Assembly: GCA_016191235.1 (NCBI GenBank) | Contig: JACPOZ010000006.1 | Location: forward strand, 1 to 64,000 | Reading direction: 5' to 3' | Origin: Gammaproteobacteria bacterium | GTDB taxonomy: Bacteria; Pseudomonadota; Gammaproteobacteria; Ga0077554; Ga007554 | Length of the DNA stretch: 64,000 bases | Shown: positions 43,119-52,363 of the stretch, piece after piece | Position numbering within the stretch: the first letter of the stretch is position 1 | Layout: each line of letters opens with the position of its first letter | Position numbers and translations under genes: made by a program | The notes under the pieces: generated by a model | What the model saw: the letters and a program-made list of their open reading frames with translations, nothing else | Told to the model about the DNA's origin: nothing | Databases searched by the model: none

Positions 43119-44231
43119 CTACAACGCGAGCGCGGTCTCTGCCTCTGTGTACGGCATCCCCAGGTCCTCCGCCACGCCACGGCAAGTTAGTGCGCCACGA
43201 TGGGTATTGAGTCCCGCACGCAAGGTTGCGTCGCCGCGTAAGGCGTTCAAACCGTTGTCTGCCAGCGCAATGATGTAGGGCAAGGTCTGATTGACCAGCG
43301 CAAGCGTGCTGGTGCGCGGCACTGCCCCCGGCATGTTGGCAACGCAGTAATGCACCACGCCGCCGACGATGTACGTGGGATCATGATGGGTGGTGGGGTG
43401 GGTGGTCTCCACGCAGCCACCCTGATCGACCGAGACATCCACAATCACGCTGCCGGGGCGCATGCCCTGTAGCATGTCACGCGTTATCAGCCAGGGTGCG
43501 CGGTGACCGGCGATCAGCACCGCGCCGACCACCAGGTCGGCATGGAACACGGCATCTTCGATATTTGTCTCGTTGCTGGTGCGGGTCTGAAGCCGTCCCA
43601 TGAAGATGTCATCCAGATATTGCAGGCGCTCGTGGCGCGTATCGAGGATGGTCACCTGCGCGCCCATGCCCACGGCGATTCTGGCCGCATTGAGGCCCAC
43701 TACGCCACCGCCCAAAATCGCCACCTGCCCCGGCGATACCCCCGGCACTCCACCCAGCAGCACACCGCGCCCACCCATATGTTTCTCAAGGCAGGTTGCA
43801 CCCACCTGGGTAGCCATGCGCCCAGCCACTTCGCTCATCGGCGCAAGCAGGGGAAGATGACCGTTGGAAGTCGTCACGGTTTCATAGGCAATGCCGGTGA
43901 CGCCCGATGCCAGCATGCGCTCGGCCAGCGCGCGGTTGGCAGCCAGGTGCAGGTAGGTGAGGAGCGTGAGATCCTGGCGCAAAAAGGCGTATTCGGATGC
44001 AATAGGCTCCTTCACCTTCACCACCATCTGTGCGGACCACGCCGCTGCGGCGTCGGGCACAATTTCGCCGCCTGCGGCGTGATATTCGCCATCCATGATG
44101 CCGCTCCCCAAGCCCGCGCCCCTTTGCACTAAAACACGGTGGCCGCGGCGGGAGAGTGTTTGCACCACGTCGGGCGTCATCCCAACCCGGTTTTCATCGT
44201 CTTTGATTTCTTTGGGAAGGCCAATAAGCAT
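43119..44231 (-). CDS. ald: Alanine dehydrogenase
   Basis: [65 protein letters not shown]. Confidence 0.95.
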   Translation of the reverse strand: MLIGLPKEIKDDENRVGMTPDVVQTLSRRGHRVLVQRGAGLGSGIMDGEYHAAGGEIVPDAAAAWSAQMVVKVKEPIASEYAFLRQDLTLLTYLHLAANRALAERMLASGVTGIAYETVTTSNGHLPLLAPMSEVAGRMATQVGATCLEKHMGGRGVLLGGVPGVSPGQVAILGGGVVGLNAARIAVGMGAQVTILDTRHERLQYLDDIFMGRLQTRTSNETNIEDAVFHADLVVGAVLIAGHRAPWLITRDMLQGMRPGSVIVDVSVDQGGCVETTHPTTHHDPTYIVGGVVHYCVANMPGAVPRTSTLALVNQTLPYIIALADNGLNALRGDATLRAGLNTHRGALTCRGVAEDLGMPYTEAETALAL

Positions 44232-44525
44232 GGGAGGTTCCTTTCAAAATGCATGTAAATATCTGATAAACTCAAGTGAGATCACGCCAGCCGGGTCGCC
44301 CGATATTTCAGGACTTCCGGCTTCATGATACTGCTGTAAACCCCGGGTGCAAAGCAAAGTCCAGGCAGATTTTTTCGTTAACATATCAACCTAAAAACGG
44401 CATTTCACCCCAGAGCACACGGAGAACACAGAGGAAAAACAAGACCTTGGCACGGTATACTGCATCACCTGCCGGGTGGCTGTACTGTTACGCTAACCTT
44501 ATGAATTTCTTTGTGTCCTCTGCTA

Positions 44526-44612
44526 GCAGCCTGTCTGACTTAGGGGATCGTAGCGAGAAAGCGGTCCATTTTCCGCTTTCGCAGTAGATTCGACCTAAGT
44601 CAGGCAGGCTGC
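44526..44612. repeat. Palindromic element (19-bp outer stem, inner hairpin)
   Basis: GCAGCCTGTCTGACTTAGG (44526-44544) vs CCTAAGTCAGGCAGGCTGC (44594-44612), 18/19 pairs; inner GAAAGCGG/CCGCTTTC 44557-44564/44573-44580. Confidence 0.8.
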
Positions 44613-44657
44613 CAGGGTTCAATAGCTTTTTTTAGGATCGGTTCTGGAGGGTAGAGA

Positions 44658-45158
44658 GTGGATGTTTCGACGACGGCGTTCGTCCTGCGACTGGCATTGG
44701 CGGTGCTGCTCATCCCTGTTGTGTTACTCGCACTGGGACTGGCGTGGAACCGCTCTCCCTTTGGCGAGCCGCCGGGTTTTGCCGTCCGGCTCAAGACATA
44801 TCTTACGACGCATGTGGCGGAAGTGCGTGATGACGCGATTTTTCCCGAGCTGCGTCCGCGCCATTATGATCTTGCAATGCAGCCTCTGTTCGAGGCGCTA
44901 AGCCGTGCGGCGCACGATTTGGGGTGGGAAATTGCCGGAATTGACGCTGAGCACAAGATTTTGCGCGCAGTGGTGGCCACGCCGGTATGGCGCTTCAAGG
45001 ACGATGTAACTGTCTGGCTGCAGCCTTCGCCGCAAGGAGGAAGCGCTGTCTATGTGCGTTCGGAATCGCGCATTGGAAAGGGTGATTTGGGGGCGAACAC
45101 CCGGCATGTCCTGGATTTTATCCAGGCAACAGAGAAAATCATGGACGCGAAAAAATAA
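44658..45158 (+). CDS. DUF1499-family protein (GTG start)
   Basis: HYDLAMQPLFEALSRAAHDLGWEIAGIDAEHKILRAVVATPVWRFKDDVTVWLQP. Confidence 0.75.
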   Translation: MDVSTTAFVLRLALAVLLIPVVLLALGLAWNRSPFGEPPGFAVRLKTYLTTHVAEVRDDAIFPELRPRHYDLAMQPLFEALSRAAHDLGWEIAGIDAEHKILRAVVATPVWRFKDDVTVWLQPSPQGGSAVYVRSESRIGKGDLGANTRHVLDFIQATEKIMDAKK

Positions 45159-45185
45159 AAGCCGGCACTAAGGCCGGCTTTCAAG
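45158..45185 (+). terminator. Rho-independent terminator-like hairpin
   Basis: AAAGCCGGC-ACTAAG-GCCGGCTTT at the stop codon of the preceding gene. Confidence 0.75.
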
Positions 45186-45212
45186 AACAGCAATGCTATA
45201 AGTTACAAACTT

Positions 45213-45440
45213 TTACTGACCAGCGGCAGGAGCAGCAGGAGCAGCAGCGCCTTCGGCAGGAGCAGCAGCGCCGCCTTCGGCAGGAGCAGCAGGAGCAGCT
45301 TCAGCAGGAGCGGCAGGAGCAGCTTCGGCAGGAGCAGCAGCTTCGGGAGCGGGAGCAGGAGCTTCGGCTGTTTCTTCCTTTTTGCCGCAAGCAGCCAGGG
45401 ACAACGCCAACAAAGAAGCAAGGAGAATTGGGTGTTTCAT
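45213..45440 (-). CDS. Small Ala/Pro/Glu-repeat lipoprotein
   Basis: MKHPILLASLLALSLAACGKKEE (lipobox LAAC) followed by AAPAE repeats. Confidence 0.7.
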   Translation of the reverse strand: MKHPILLASLLALSLAACGKKEETAEAPAPAPEAAAPAEAAPAAPAEAAPAAPAEGGAAAPAEGAAAPAAPAAGQ

Positions 45441-45665
45441 GTCAGTTCCTATAATCCTAATGAAAAAAATAAACGCGAATATCCACCATTTCCCGATACT
45501 GAAAACAGTTAAGTATCGAGCAAGCGCCATATTCTAGTGCTATTTGAGAAATTTTCCAATAGTTTAGCAATATTTTTTGGAGTGTCTCCAGAATTTGCGG
45601 GCCATGGACCGCCCTCATACGGTTAATCCTGCACGCCAATGATATAATTTGATTGTTGGTTATGT

Positions 45666-46418
45666 GTGATTTTGTCTTCCAGCGTTATGTGGAAATATTC
45701 GGAGGTTGTCTTGCCGCTGAGTCTGGATGGCCATCTTTATGATGGAGAAACCGATGTCCCTTGCGTCAGCGCGCCCTTGACCATAGCGGGTCCTGCGGGC
45801 AATTTGGAGGCTATTACCTCGTTGCCGCTTGAGGTGGAGGCGATGCGTGCCGTAGCGGTGATCTGCCATCCGCATCCACTTTTTGGCGGCACCATGGCCA
45901 ATAAGGTAGTGCATTACATGTCCCGCACCTTTAATGAGCTGGGCGTGGGGACGCTACGCTTTAACTTCCGGGGTGTGGGGGCGAGCGCGGGCAGCTATGC
46001 GCACGGCGTTGGCGAAACGGAAGACCTGCTGGCGGTGCTGGATTGGGTTGAAGAGCAGTACCCAGAACATGCTGTCTGGCTGGCGGGCTTTTCTTTCGGG
46101 GCCTACGTTGCGCTATGCGGTGCTGGCCGCAGGCCGGTGGCACGCCTTATTACGGTGGCGCCGCCAGCGAATCTTTTTGATCTTGACGCTGTACCTTTGC
46201 CGTCATGTCCGTGGCTGTTGATTCAAGGGGATCAGGATGAGATCGTTCCCTGCGACGAGGTACTGGATTGGGTGGATGGCCTGGCGCGCCCACCGAGGGT
46301 TATCTGCATGAAGGGGGTTGACCATTTTTTTCACGGTCATCTCAACGATTTGCGCGACAGGCTCAAGCAGGCGCTTGCGCCTCGTGGCACTAAAGCTGGG
46401 GATGCGAAGGTGGCATGA
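45666..46418 (+). CDS. Alpha/beta hydrolase
   Basis: AVICHPHPLFGGTMANKVVHYMSRTFNELGVGTLRFNFRGVGAS; GFSFGAYVAL; GDQDEIVP; catalytic VDHFFHGH. Confidence 0.9.
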   Translation: MILSSSVMWKYSEVVLPLSLDGHLYDGETDVPCVSAPLTIAGPAGNLEAITSLPLEVEAMRAVAVICHPHPLFGGTMANKVVHYMSRTFNELGVGTLRFNFRGVGASAGSYAHGVGETEDLLAVLDWVEEQYPEHAVWLAGFSFGAYVALCGAGRRPVARLITVAPPANLFDLDAVPLPSCPWLLIQGDQDEIVPCDEVLDWVDGLARPPRVICMKGVDHFFHGHLNDLRDRLKQALAPRGTKAGDAKVA

Positions 46419-46425
46419 CTGGTGG

Positions 46426-47820
46426 TCAGACCGCCATTTGCTGTGCCATTGCATCAAGCCCTTCGCAGCCTTCCAGCACACGGTTCATTACCATGACTAT
46501 CTGTACCTCATCCAGTTGCAGCGCTTGCAAGATAGCGGGCGGCAGGTCATGGCCTTCGCCCTCGCCTATGCCGTGGGTTTTGAGCATACGGTCGGCGATT
46601 AATGCCAGGTTGGCATAGGTCGCGTGCGGGCCGACATAGGCTTCGTTATGGTGTTCACGCACCGTAACGGTGATTTCTTCGGGCAGGCGCCAGGCCCCGG
46701 TTAGCCAGGCCCCCATCTGCCCGTGATTTATGCCCAAGGTCTCGGTTTCCAGTGCGGCGATGGATTTTTCGGGGTTTTTACCCACCTGATCGTTTAATTG
46801 TAAAAACTCCTGCTTGAACAGCCCCCCCATCAGAAGGTGCCCGATGTTGTGCAGCAAGCCCGCGAGGTAGCTTAACCCGGCACGCGGCCGGATGGGTTCG
46901 GGCATGGCCTTGCCCAATGCCTGCATCAGCGCGGCACTGTAGGTGGCGTGGCGCCAGAAGGCGCTTAAACCGAGGGGGCCGTGTTGAGGGATCTTGAATG
47001 GCTTTGCCGTGGCCAGTCCCAAGGCGAGGTTGATGACCATTTCATAGCCCAGCACCCGGGCTATGGCGACTCGCACCGAATCGACGCGGCCCTGATAGCC
47101 AAAAAATGACGAGCTGGCATAGCGCATGACCTGGGCGGCCAGCGCGGGATCCATTTCGACAAGCCTGGCGAGATCCTCCGCACGTGCATTTGGGTTGGCG
47201 CTCAGTTGAATGATCTTCTGCGCCATCTCCGGCAGCGCGGGAAGTGCCCCCATGCGCTCAATGCGGTGCTTGATGTCCTGTGCACGGTCACTTTCATTCT
47301 GTGCGGCCCCTTGAGTGTCGCCGGACGCCGGAAGGCCGTCCTCACGGACTATGGGGCGCGCGAAACTGCCGCCCAGCCAGGCATTGCGCTGCATGATATG
47401 AAAGCTTTTGCTGGTCACTTTGACAAGATGCGCGAGGCTGCCCGAGGTGAAACAGATATCTCCTGACTGAATCAGACTGTCGTCAATGATAGCCCGCACA
47501 CCGTAAGCCTCTCCCAACGGGGGGATGAAGCCGGGCTTGCAGTCCCGGAAAATGGCGGTGATTTGCATGTCCTGGGCAGGCTCCAGCTTGCGGTGCAGCA
47601 TCTTGCAAAGGGCATCGAGATCCAGTTCATGCGTGATCGGCATGACGGCCATCACCAGTCCGATCTGGTCTTTCAGGAGCACGGTTTGCGCCAGGGAGCG
47701 CGGGGGTATTCCGGCAGCGGTGGCGGCCTCCGCAAGAGAAGTGATCGCGGGCAGGTCCAGCACGGTGTATACAATCCGGTTGTTGTCCAGGTATTGCTTT
47801 ATCGTGTACGCGATAGCCAT
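46426..47820 (-). CDS. YbaK-like aminoacyl-tRNA deacylase domain fused to HDOD domain
   Basis: N-term YTVLDLPAITSLAEAATAAGIPPRSLAQTVLLKDQIGLVMAVMPI (YbaK); C-term LPALPEMAQKIIQLSANPNARAEDLARLVEMDPALAAQVMRYASSSFFG (HDOD). Confidence 0.85.
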   Translation of the reverse strand: MAIAYTIKQYLDNNRIVYTVLDLPAITSLAEAATAAGIPPRSLAQTVLLKDQIGLVMAVMPITHELDLDALCKMLHRKLEPAQDMQITAIFRDCKPGFIPPLGEAYGVRAIIDDSLIQSGDICFTSGSLAHLVKVTSKSFHIMQRNAWLGGSFARPIVREDGLPASGDTQGAAQNESDRAQDIKHRIERMGALPALPEMAQKIIQLSANPNARAEDLARLVEMDPALAAQVMRYASSSFFGYQGRVDSVRVAIARVLGYEMVINLALGLATAKPFKIPQHGPLGLSAFWRHATYSAALMQALGKAMPEPIRPRAGLSYLAGLLHNIGHLLMGGLFKQEFLQLNDQVGKNPEKSIAALETETLGINHGQMGAWLTGAWRLPEEITVTVREHHNEAYVGPHATYANLALIADRMLKTHGIGEGEGHDLPPAILQALQLDEVQIVMVMNRVLEGCEGLDAMAQQMAV

Positions 47821-47846
47821 GCGGGTGCCTTCTCTTGCGTGGGGAA

Positions 47847-49019
47847 TCAGGATGCCGTGGCGCAGACCTGGGCGTAGTCGGTGTAACCGCTGGCGTTTGC
47901 CTCGTCGCCGCAATGGCGGCAGTCCGGGTCGCGTTTGACCTTGAATTCGTTGAAGCGTGCACCCAATGCGTCGTAATAGAGCATCCTGCCCACCAGCGGC
48001 TCGCCGATGTTGAGCAGAATTTTGAGTGCCTCGACTGCCTGCAGCACGCCGATCACGCCCGGCATGACGCCCAGCACGCCAATCTCGGAGCAGGACGGCG
48101 CCATTTCGGCGGGCGGCGGTTCGGGAAACATGCAGCGGTAACATCCGCCGCGCTGTTTTTCATAGCCCGGCCAGAACACCGTTACTTGGCCCTCGAAGCG
48201 ATACACCGCGCCATGCACATTGGGGATGCCAAGCTTGACGCAGGCATCGTTGATCAGGTAGCGGGTGGGCAGATTGTCCGTGCCGTCCACCACTACGTCG
48301 TATCCAGCGAGGATTTCTTCCACGTTGTGGCTGCTCAGGTGGGCCTGATAACCAACGACCTTGATCTTGGGGTTGAGGGCTTCGAGCGATTCGCGTGCCG
48401 ACTCGACCTTGGGGGTGTCAACGCGGGCTTCGGTGTGCAGGATCTGCCGCTGCAAATTGCTGCGGTCTACCACGTCATGGTCGACGATACCCAGCGTGCC
48501 GACCCCCGCCGCCGCCAGATACAGCGCAGCGGGCGAACCCAGTCCGCCGGCACCGATCAGCAGTACCTTGCTGTCCATCAGCTTGAGCTGGCCTGTCTCG
48601 CCCACTTCGGGGAGCAACAGGTGGCGCGAATAGCGTTCGCGTGCATCCGCATCCAGCGTACGGGGTGTCTCGAAGGGCAGGCCGCTATTCTTCCAGCGGT
48701 TGAAGCCGCCAGCCACCGAGCGCACGTCATTGTAGCCCAGGCGTTGCAAGGTCTCGGCAGCAAACAGCGAGCGCACGCCGCCGGCACACATCGTCAGGAC
48801 GGTATGGGAGGTATCGGGCACGGCCTCTTCCACGCGCAGTTCCAGGAAACCTCGCCCCAGGCGCAACGCCCCCTTGGGGCTGCCCTGCGCGATTTCGTCC
48901 GCCTCGCGCACGTCGACCAAGACCGCGCCCTTGCTTTGCAGGGCCAGCGCCTCTTCAGGCGTGATCTCGGGAATGGTGGCTTTCAGCTCGGCCAGGCGAC
49001 GGTCTTTGGCTTTCATCAT
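47847..49019 (-). CDS. moeB: Molybdopterin-synthase/ThiF-type adenylyltransferase with N-terminal rhodanese domain
   Basis: Rhodanese VLVDVREADEIAQG ... VLTMCAGGVRSLFAAETL; ThiF RYSRHLLLPEVGETGQLKLMDSKVLLIGAGGLGSPAALYLAAAGVGTLGIVD. Confidence 0.88.
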   Translation of the reverse strand: MMKAKDRRLAELKATIPEITPEEALALQSKGAVLVDVREADEIAQGSPKGALRLGRGFLELRVEEAVPDTSHTVLTMCAGGVRSLFAAETLQRLGYNDVRSVAGGFNRWKNSGLPFETPRTLDADARERYSRHLLLPEVGETGQLKLMDSKVLLIGAGGLGSPAALYLAAAGVGTLGIVDHDVVDRSNLQRQILHTEARVDTPKVESARESLEALNPKIKVVGYQAHLSSHNVEEILAGYDVVVDGTDNLPTRYLINDACVKLGIPNVHGAVYRFEGQVTVFWPGYEKQRGGCYRCMFPEPPPAEMAPSCSEIGVLGVMPGVIGVLQAVEALKILLNIGEPLVGRMLYYDALGARFNEFKVKRDPDCRHCGDEANASGYTDYAQVCATAS

Positions 49020-49083
49020 AATTCTCCTAACTGGTCGGACGCATTCGGGTATATAACACGGTTGCCATATACTACCAAACTAC

Positions 49084-49185
49084 GACGCACATGGATGTGC
49101 TAGTGCCGCAAGAGGCAGGATGCCGGGAGCGGCCGACGCACATGGATGTGCTAGTGCCGCAGGAGGCAGGATGCCGGGCGCGGCC
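49084..49185. repeat. Two tandem 51-bp direct repeats
   Basis: GACGCACATGGATGTGCTAGTGCCGCA(A/G)GAGGCAGGATGCCGGG(A/C)GCGGCC at 49084-49134 and 49135-49185. Confidence 0.9.
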
Positions 49186-49208
49186 ACGGACACTCTCCGC
49201 AACGGTTG

Positions 49209-50015
49209 TTATCCTCCGCCTGAAAACATCGTATACAGCGTCAACAGTATTTCCACTACGATCAGAATGACAATGTACCATTCCACGCGCAGGCTGCGGT
49301 TATGCTGCAACAGATCCAGCAGCGTCTCCACCGTGCGCGAGATCAGCTCCAGTTTGCGTTCCAGCGCCAGGTGGCGTTCGCGCAGTTCGTATTCATCCAC
49401 CAGCCGCAGATATAACCGGTCGAGATCAGGCCGGTCCCACAGTATCTCCGGTTTCTCTCCCATCTCGACTCGCCCCACCATCTTGTGCTGGATCAGCAAT
49501 GTACCGCCGATATGGCGCAACAACTCCTTGCTCTGGTGTCCGCCGCTGCCATCGCGCTGCAAACTGGCCGCCAAAGGTTCAATGCGGTCGAAAACACCGG
49601 CGATACTGGCCTCGTAGTGGGCAAGCACTACGCTTTTGGCGAGGATGTCCGCCACTGTTTGCAGGCGCTCGATACTGAACGCGTGGAGTGAAACCACGCC
49701 ACCTTCCACGCGTTCATCCCGCTGCGGATTGATGCTTATTTCGGCTTCTTCCGTCTCCGGCCTGACGAAAGGCTCGTTGATCAGCGGCTTCAAAAGAGAC
49801 AAAAACGAGGCCTCTTCCATGGCGTCGAGGTCAAACAAGACCACCACGCCGTAACGGAACAGCACCGCGCAACCTTGCGCGCCCGCGATCACTACCAGTG
49901 GCGCGACCGCCAGGCGCTGCGCAGCCTCTAGTGCGCGCAGATCGATACGCTCGCCTACACACAAGGCGCGCACCCTGACAGTGATTTTGCCTGCAAAGAG
50001 TGTCGGCTGCTGCAT
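49209..50015 (-). CDS. RMD1/DUF155-family membrane protein
   Basis: GCAVLFRYGVVVLFDLDAMEE; VLAHYEASIAGVFDRIEPLA; DRLYLRLVDEYELRERHLALERKLELISRTVETLLDLLQ; C-terminal TM. Confidence 0.8.
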   Translation of the reverse strand: MQQPTLFAGKITVRVRALCVGERIDLRALEAAQRLAVAPLVVIAGAQGCAVLFRYGVVVLFDLDAMEEASFLSLLKPLINEPFVRPETEEAEISINPQRDERVEGGVVSLHAFSIERLQTVADILAKSVVLAHYEASIAGVFDRIEPLAASLQRDGSGGHQSKELLRHIGGTLLIQHKMVGRVEMGEKPEILWDRPDLDRLYLRLVDEYELRERHLALERKLELISRTVETLLDLLQHNRSLRVEWYIVILIVVEILLTLYTMFSGGG

Positions 50016-51017
50016 TTAACGCACATCCTTGGCGCAACGAAAGCCCAGATCGGCGAATGCCGAATGCGGCGCCAAATAAAATCTGTACGCCCCCCGGTAA
50101 AAATGGCTGACGACGTAGTGGCCAACACCTCCCCAGCCGCCGCCCCTGACGACCTTGTTCTTGCTGCCGAACTCGGCGCTTTCATGGCGTGAGCCAGGAT
50201 AGGGTAGATACCAGTCATCCACCCATTCCATTACATTGCCTGCCATATCATGGACGCCGTATACCGATTTTCCCGATGGGTACGACCCCACGGGAGCGAC
50301 CCCCGTTTCCCAGTTATCGGCGCTCCCGGCATTAAGTTTAGAGGGTTCCCACTGGTTTCCCCAGGGATATTCCCGTCCGTCCACGCCACGCGCTGCCTTT
50401 TCCCATTCGGCCTCGGTGGGCAGCCGTTTGCCCGCCCATCTGCAGTAGTCGCGTGCATTGGGCCAGGTCACGCCGGTGACAGGCAGGTTGTCGAGGGTCT
50501 TTTGATGTTTTTCGATGGCAGTCAGCAGCGCCTCCTTGGACATCGTCCGCGTATCTATATCCAGCCGCAGTGTCTCCGCCACAAATTTTCTCAGTTTGTT
50601 CACGTCCGCACTGTCCAGGATCTCGCGGGTCAGCAGATAACCGTTTTTTTCCCACTGTGCCGGCAGCCAATAATTATTCTGAATGACAAACTCGCGGTAT
50701 TGCGTATTGGTGACTTCGAGTTTGTCGATCAGAAAGGCGGGGAGCCGTAGCTTGCGCTGTGGATGTTCGTCGAGATACCAGGGCTTTGCCGAGCCAAATT
50801 CCTTGGATTTGCCGCTGGCGTCGGTTTTGTCGCTGCCCATGATGAACTCACCGGCAGGAATGAGCGCCATATCGTGAGTGGAGGGTTGCGCCGTCCATGC
50901 TATGGCCGGGTGAACAATCAAGAATGTTAGAAGCGCCATGCCGCGTATGGAGGGCAGCAACTTCGGGCAGAATAACACGCTTGCGCAATACCGATCATGG
51001 ATGGGTTTTCTAGGCAT
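50016..51017 (-). CDS. Formylglycine-generating-enzyme/SUMF1-family protein
   Basis: ALIPAGEFIMGSDKTD; PVTGVTWPNARDYCRWAGKRLPTEAEWEKAARGVDGREYPWGNQW; VRGGGWGG; LGFRCAKDV. Confidence 0.9.
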   Translation of the reverse strand: MPRKPIHDRYCASVLFCPKLLPSIRGMALLTFLIVHPAIAWTAQPSTHDMALIPAGEFIMGSDKTDASGKSKEFGSAKPWYLDEHPQRKLRLPAFLIDKLEVTNTQYREFVIQNNYWLPAQWEKNGYLLTREILDSADVNKLRKFVAETLRLDIDTRTMSKEALLTAIEKHQKTLDNLPVTGVTWPNARDYCRWAGKRLPTEAEWEKAARGVDGREYPWGNQWEPSKLNAGSADNWETGVAPVGSYPSGKSVYGVHDMAGNVMEWVDDWYLPYPGSRHESAEFGSKNKVVRGGGWGGVGHYVVSHFYRGAYRFYLAPHSAFADLGFRCAKDVR

Positions 51018-51101
51018 TTTGCTCTATCTGGTTGACAATAAATCATTTTTTTTTTGATAAAATATTACCATATGCTTCCTCCAGCAAGGGGAAGCCCGCT
51101 T

Positions 51102-51273
51102 AGAACCTGTTTACAATCTCGCTGAAGGGCGCATCGCGGCGTTACCCTGTATATCGTGGCCCCCTCAATTGCTCACATACTCCGTGTATGCTGCGCTTTT
51201 TCGGGGGATTTTGCCTTGCGCTGGGAACCCTTCGCTTGCGCTCTTCCCTTGATCGAGATTGTAAACAGGTTCT
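51102..51273 (-). repeat. Structured palindromic element, family I copy A
   Basis: 20-bp perfect terminal inverted repeat AGAACCTGTTTACAATCTCG (51102-51121/51254-51273); minus-strand core GAAGAGCGCAAGCGAAGGGTTCCC...GAAAAAGCGCAGCATACACGGAGTATGTGAGCAATTGAG...TAACGCCGCGATGCGCC shared with copies B and C. Confidence 0.88.
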
Positions 51274-52193
51274 TAAATCCACTCTTCCCCGAGGAATCTG
51301 GCCAGCAATGCCGGATCTTCCATCCGATCCAGAAACCATATCAAGGCATTCCCCTCTCGCGCATTGCGCCAGGCGATAAACAGCCGTGGCTCGGGCACTG
51401 GGCAGGCTACTTCCTTGATGATCAGGCGCCCCGCCGCGAGATCGTCCTTGATCATCGTGCGTGGCACAAAGCCGACGCCCAGGCCCATGCGGTGCGCCTC
51501 CAGTTTGGCGCGCATGTCCGGCACGGTGAGGACATCCTGGCCGGAGAGCAGGTACGAGGTGCGCGGGGGGATGTTACGCGAGCTGTCGGCGGCGGCGATG
51601 GCGCGATAGCGCAGGATCTCGTCGCTGGTCAGCGGTGCGGAACTGCCGGCCAGCGGATGGTCGGGCGTGACGACAAACACGAACGCCATCTCGCCCAGCG
51701 CGCGCGTGGCATATCCGCCGCCCGCCGGACCTTCGCCGCTCACCCCAATGGCAAGGTCGGCGCGCCCTGCCGCCAGCGCGTCCCAGGTGCCTCCGAAGAC
51801 CTCCGTGATAATGCGCAGCCGGGTGCCGTGGTTCTCCGCGTAAAATGCGGCGACCAGAGGGTAAATTCTGGTGAGCGGTATCAGGTCGTCGACGGCGATG
51901 GCCAACTCGACTTCCCAGCCCGTCGCCACACGCTTGACGCTGTGCTCAAGCTCGGCGGCGGCACGCAGCAAATGGCGGCCATCCTGCAGCAGCTTTTCTC
52001 CCGCCGAGGTCAATTTGGCGCGGTGGCCGCTACGGTCAAACAGCGCAATATCGAGGTCCTGCTCCAGCTTTTGCACGGTATAGGTGATTGCCGAAGGTAC
52101 GCGGTGCAGTTCTTCGGAGGCGGCGGCAAAGCTGCCCTTGCGCGCGATGGCATCCAGCACGTAAAGGGAATCGAGAGTCAGGCGCATATTCAA
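51273..52193 (-). CDS. LysR-family transcriptional regulator
   Basis: LTLDSLYVLDAIARKGSFAAASEELHRVPSAITYTVQKLEQDLDIALFDRSG. Confidence 0.93.
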   Translation of the reverse strand: MNMRLTLDSLYVLDAIARKGSFAAASEELHRVPSAITYTVQKLEQDLDIALFDRSGHRAKLTSAGEKLLQDGRHLLRAAAELEHSVKRVATGWEVELAIAVDDLIPLTRIYPLVAAFYAENHGTRLRIITEVFGGTWDALAAGRADLAIGVSGEGPAGGGYATRALGEMAFVFVVTPDHPLAGSSAPLTSDEILRYRAIAAADSSRNIPPRTSYLLSGQDVLTVPDMRAKLEAHRMGLGVGFVPRTMIKDDLAAGRLIIKEVACPVPEPRLFIAWRNAREGNALIWFLDRMEDPALLARFLGEEWI

Positions 52194-52363
52194 TGTTTAC
52201 TAAGGGATGATAAGATGGATGTAGTCTAATACCAATCTTGCCAGTGTAATATAGCGGCGTTTTTTTCCGTAGAGCCTGTTTAAGGTTTCGCGAAAGCAGG
52301 ACTAGCCGCTGAATAACTTTTTTCCGAGAGTATTCGGAGGTTCTTAACCGCGAGGATTTAGGG

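Noticed and set aside
45203-45421. Leu/Lys-rich 72-aa minus-strand ORF
   Set aside because: Alternative frame of the Ala/Pro/Glu repeat lipoprotein.
47835-49103. 422-aa plus-strand ORF
   Set aside because: Lies antisense to the clear moeB/rhodanese gene; GC-rich shadow ORF with no recognisable domains.
49084-49185. CRISPR array possibility
   Set aside because: Only two directly abutting copies without spacers and no cas genes in the window.
51156-52229. 357-aa plus-strand ORF
   Set aside because: Antisense to the LysR gene and to palindromic element A; low-plausibility composition.
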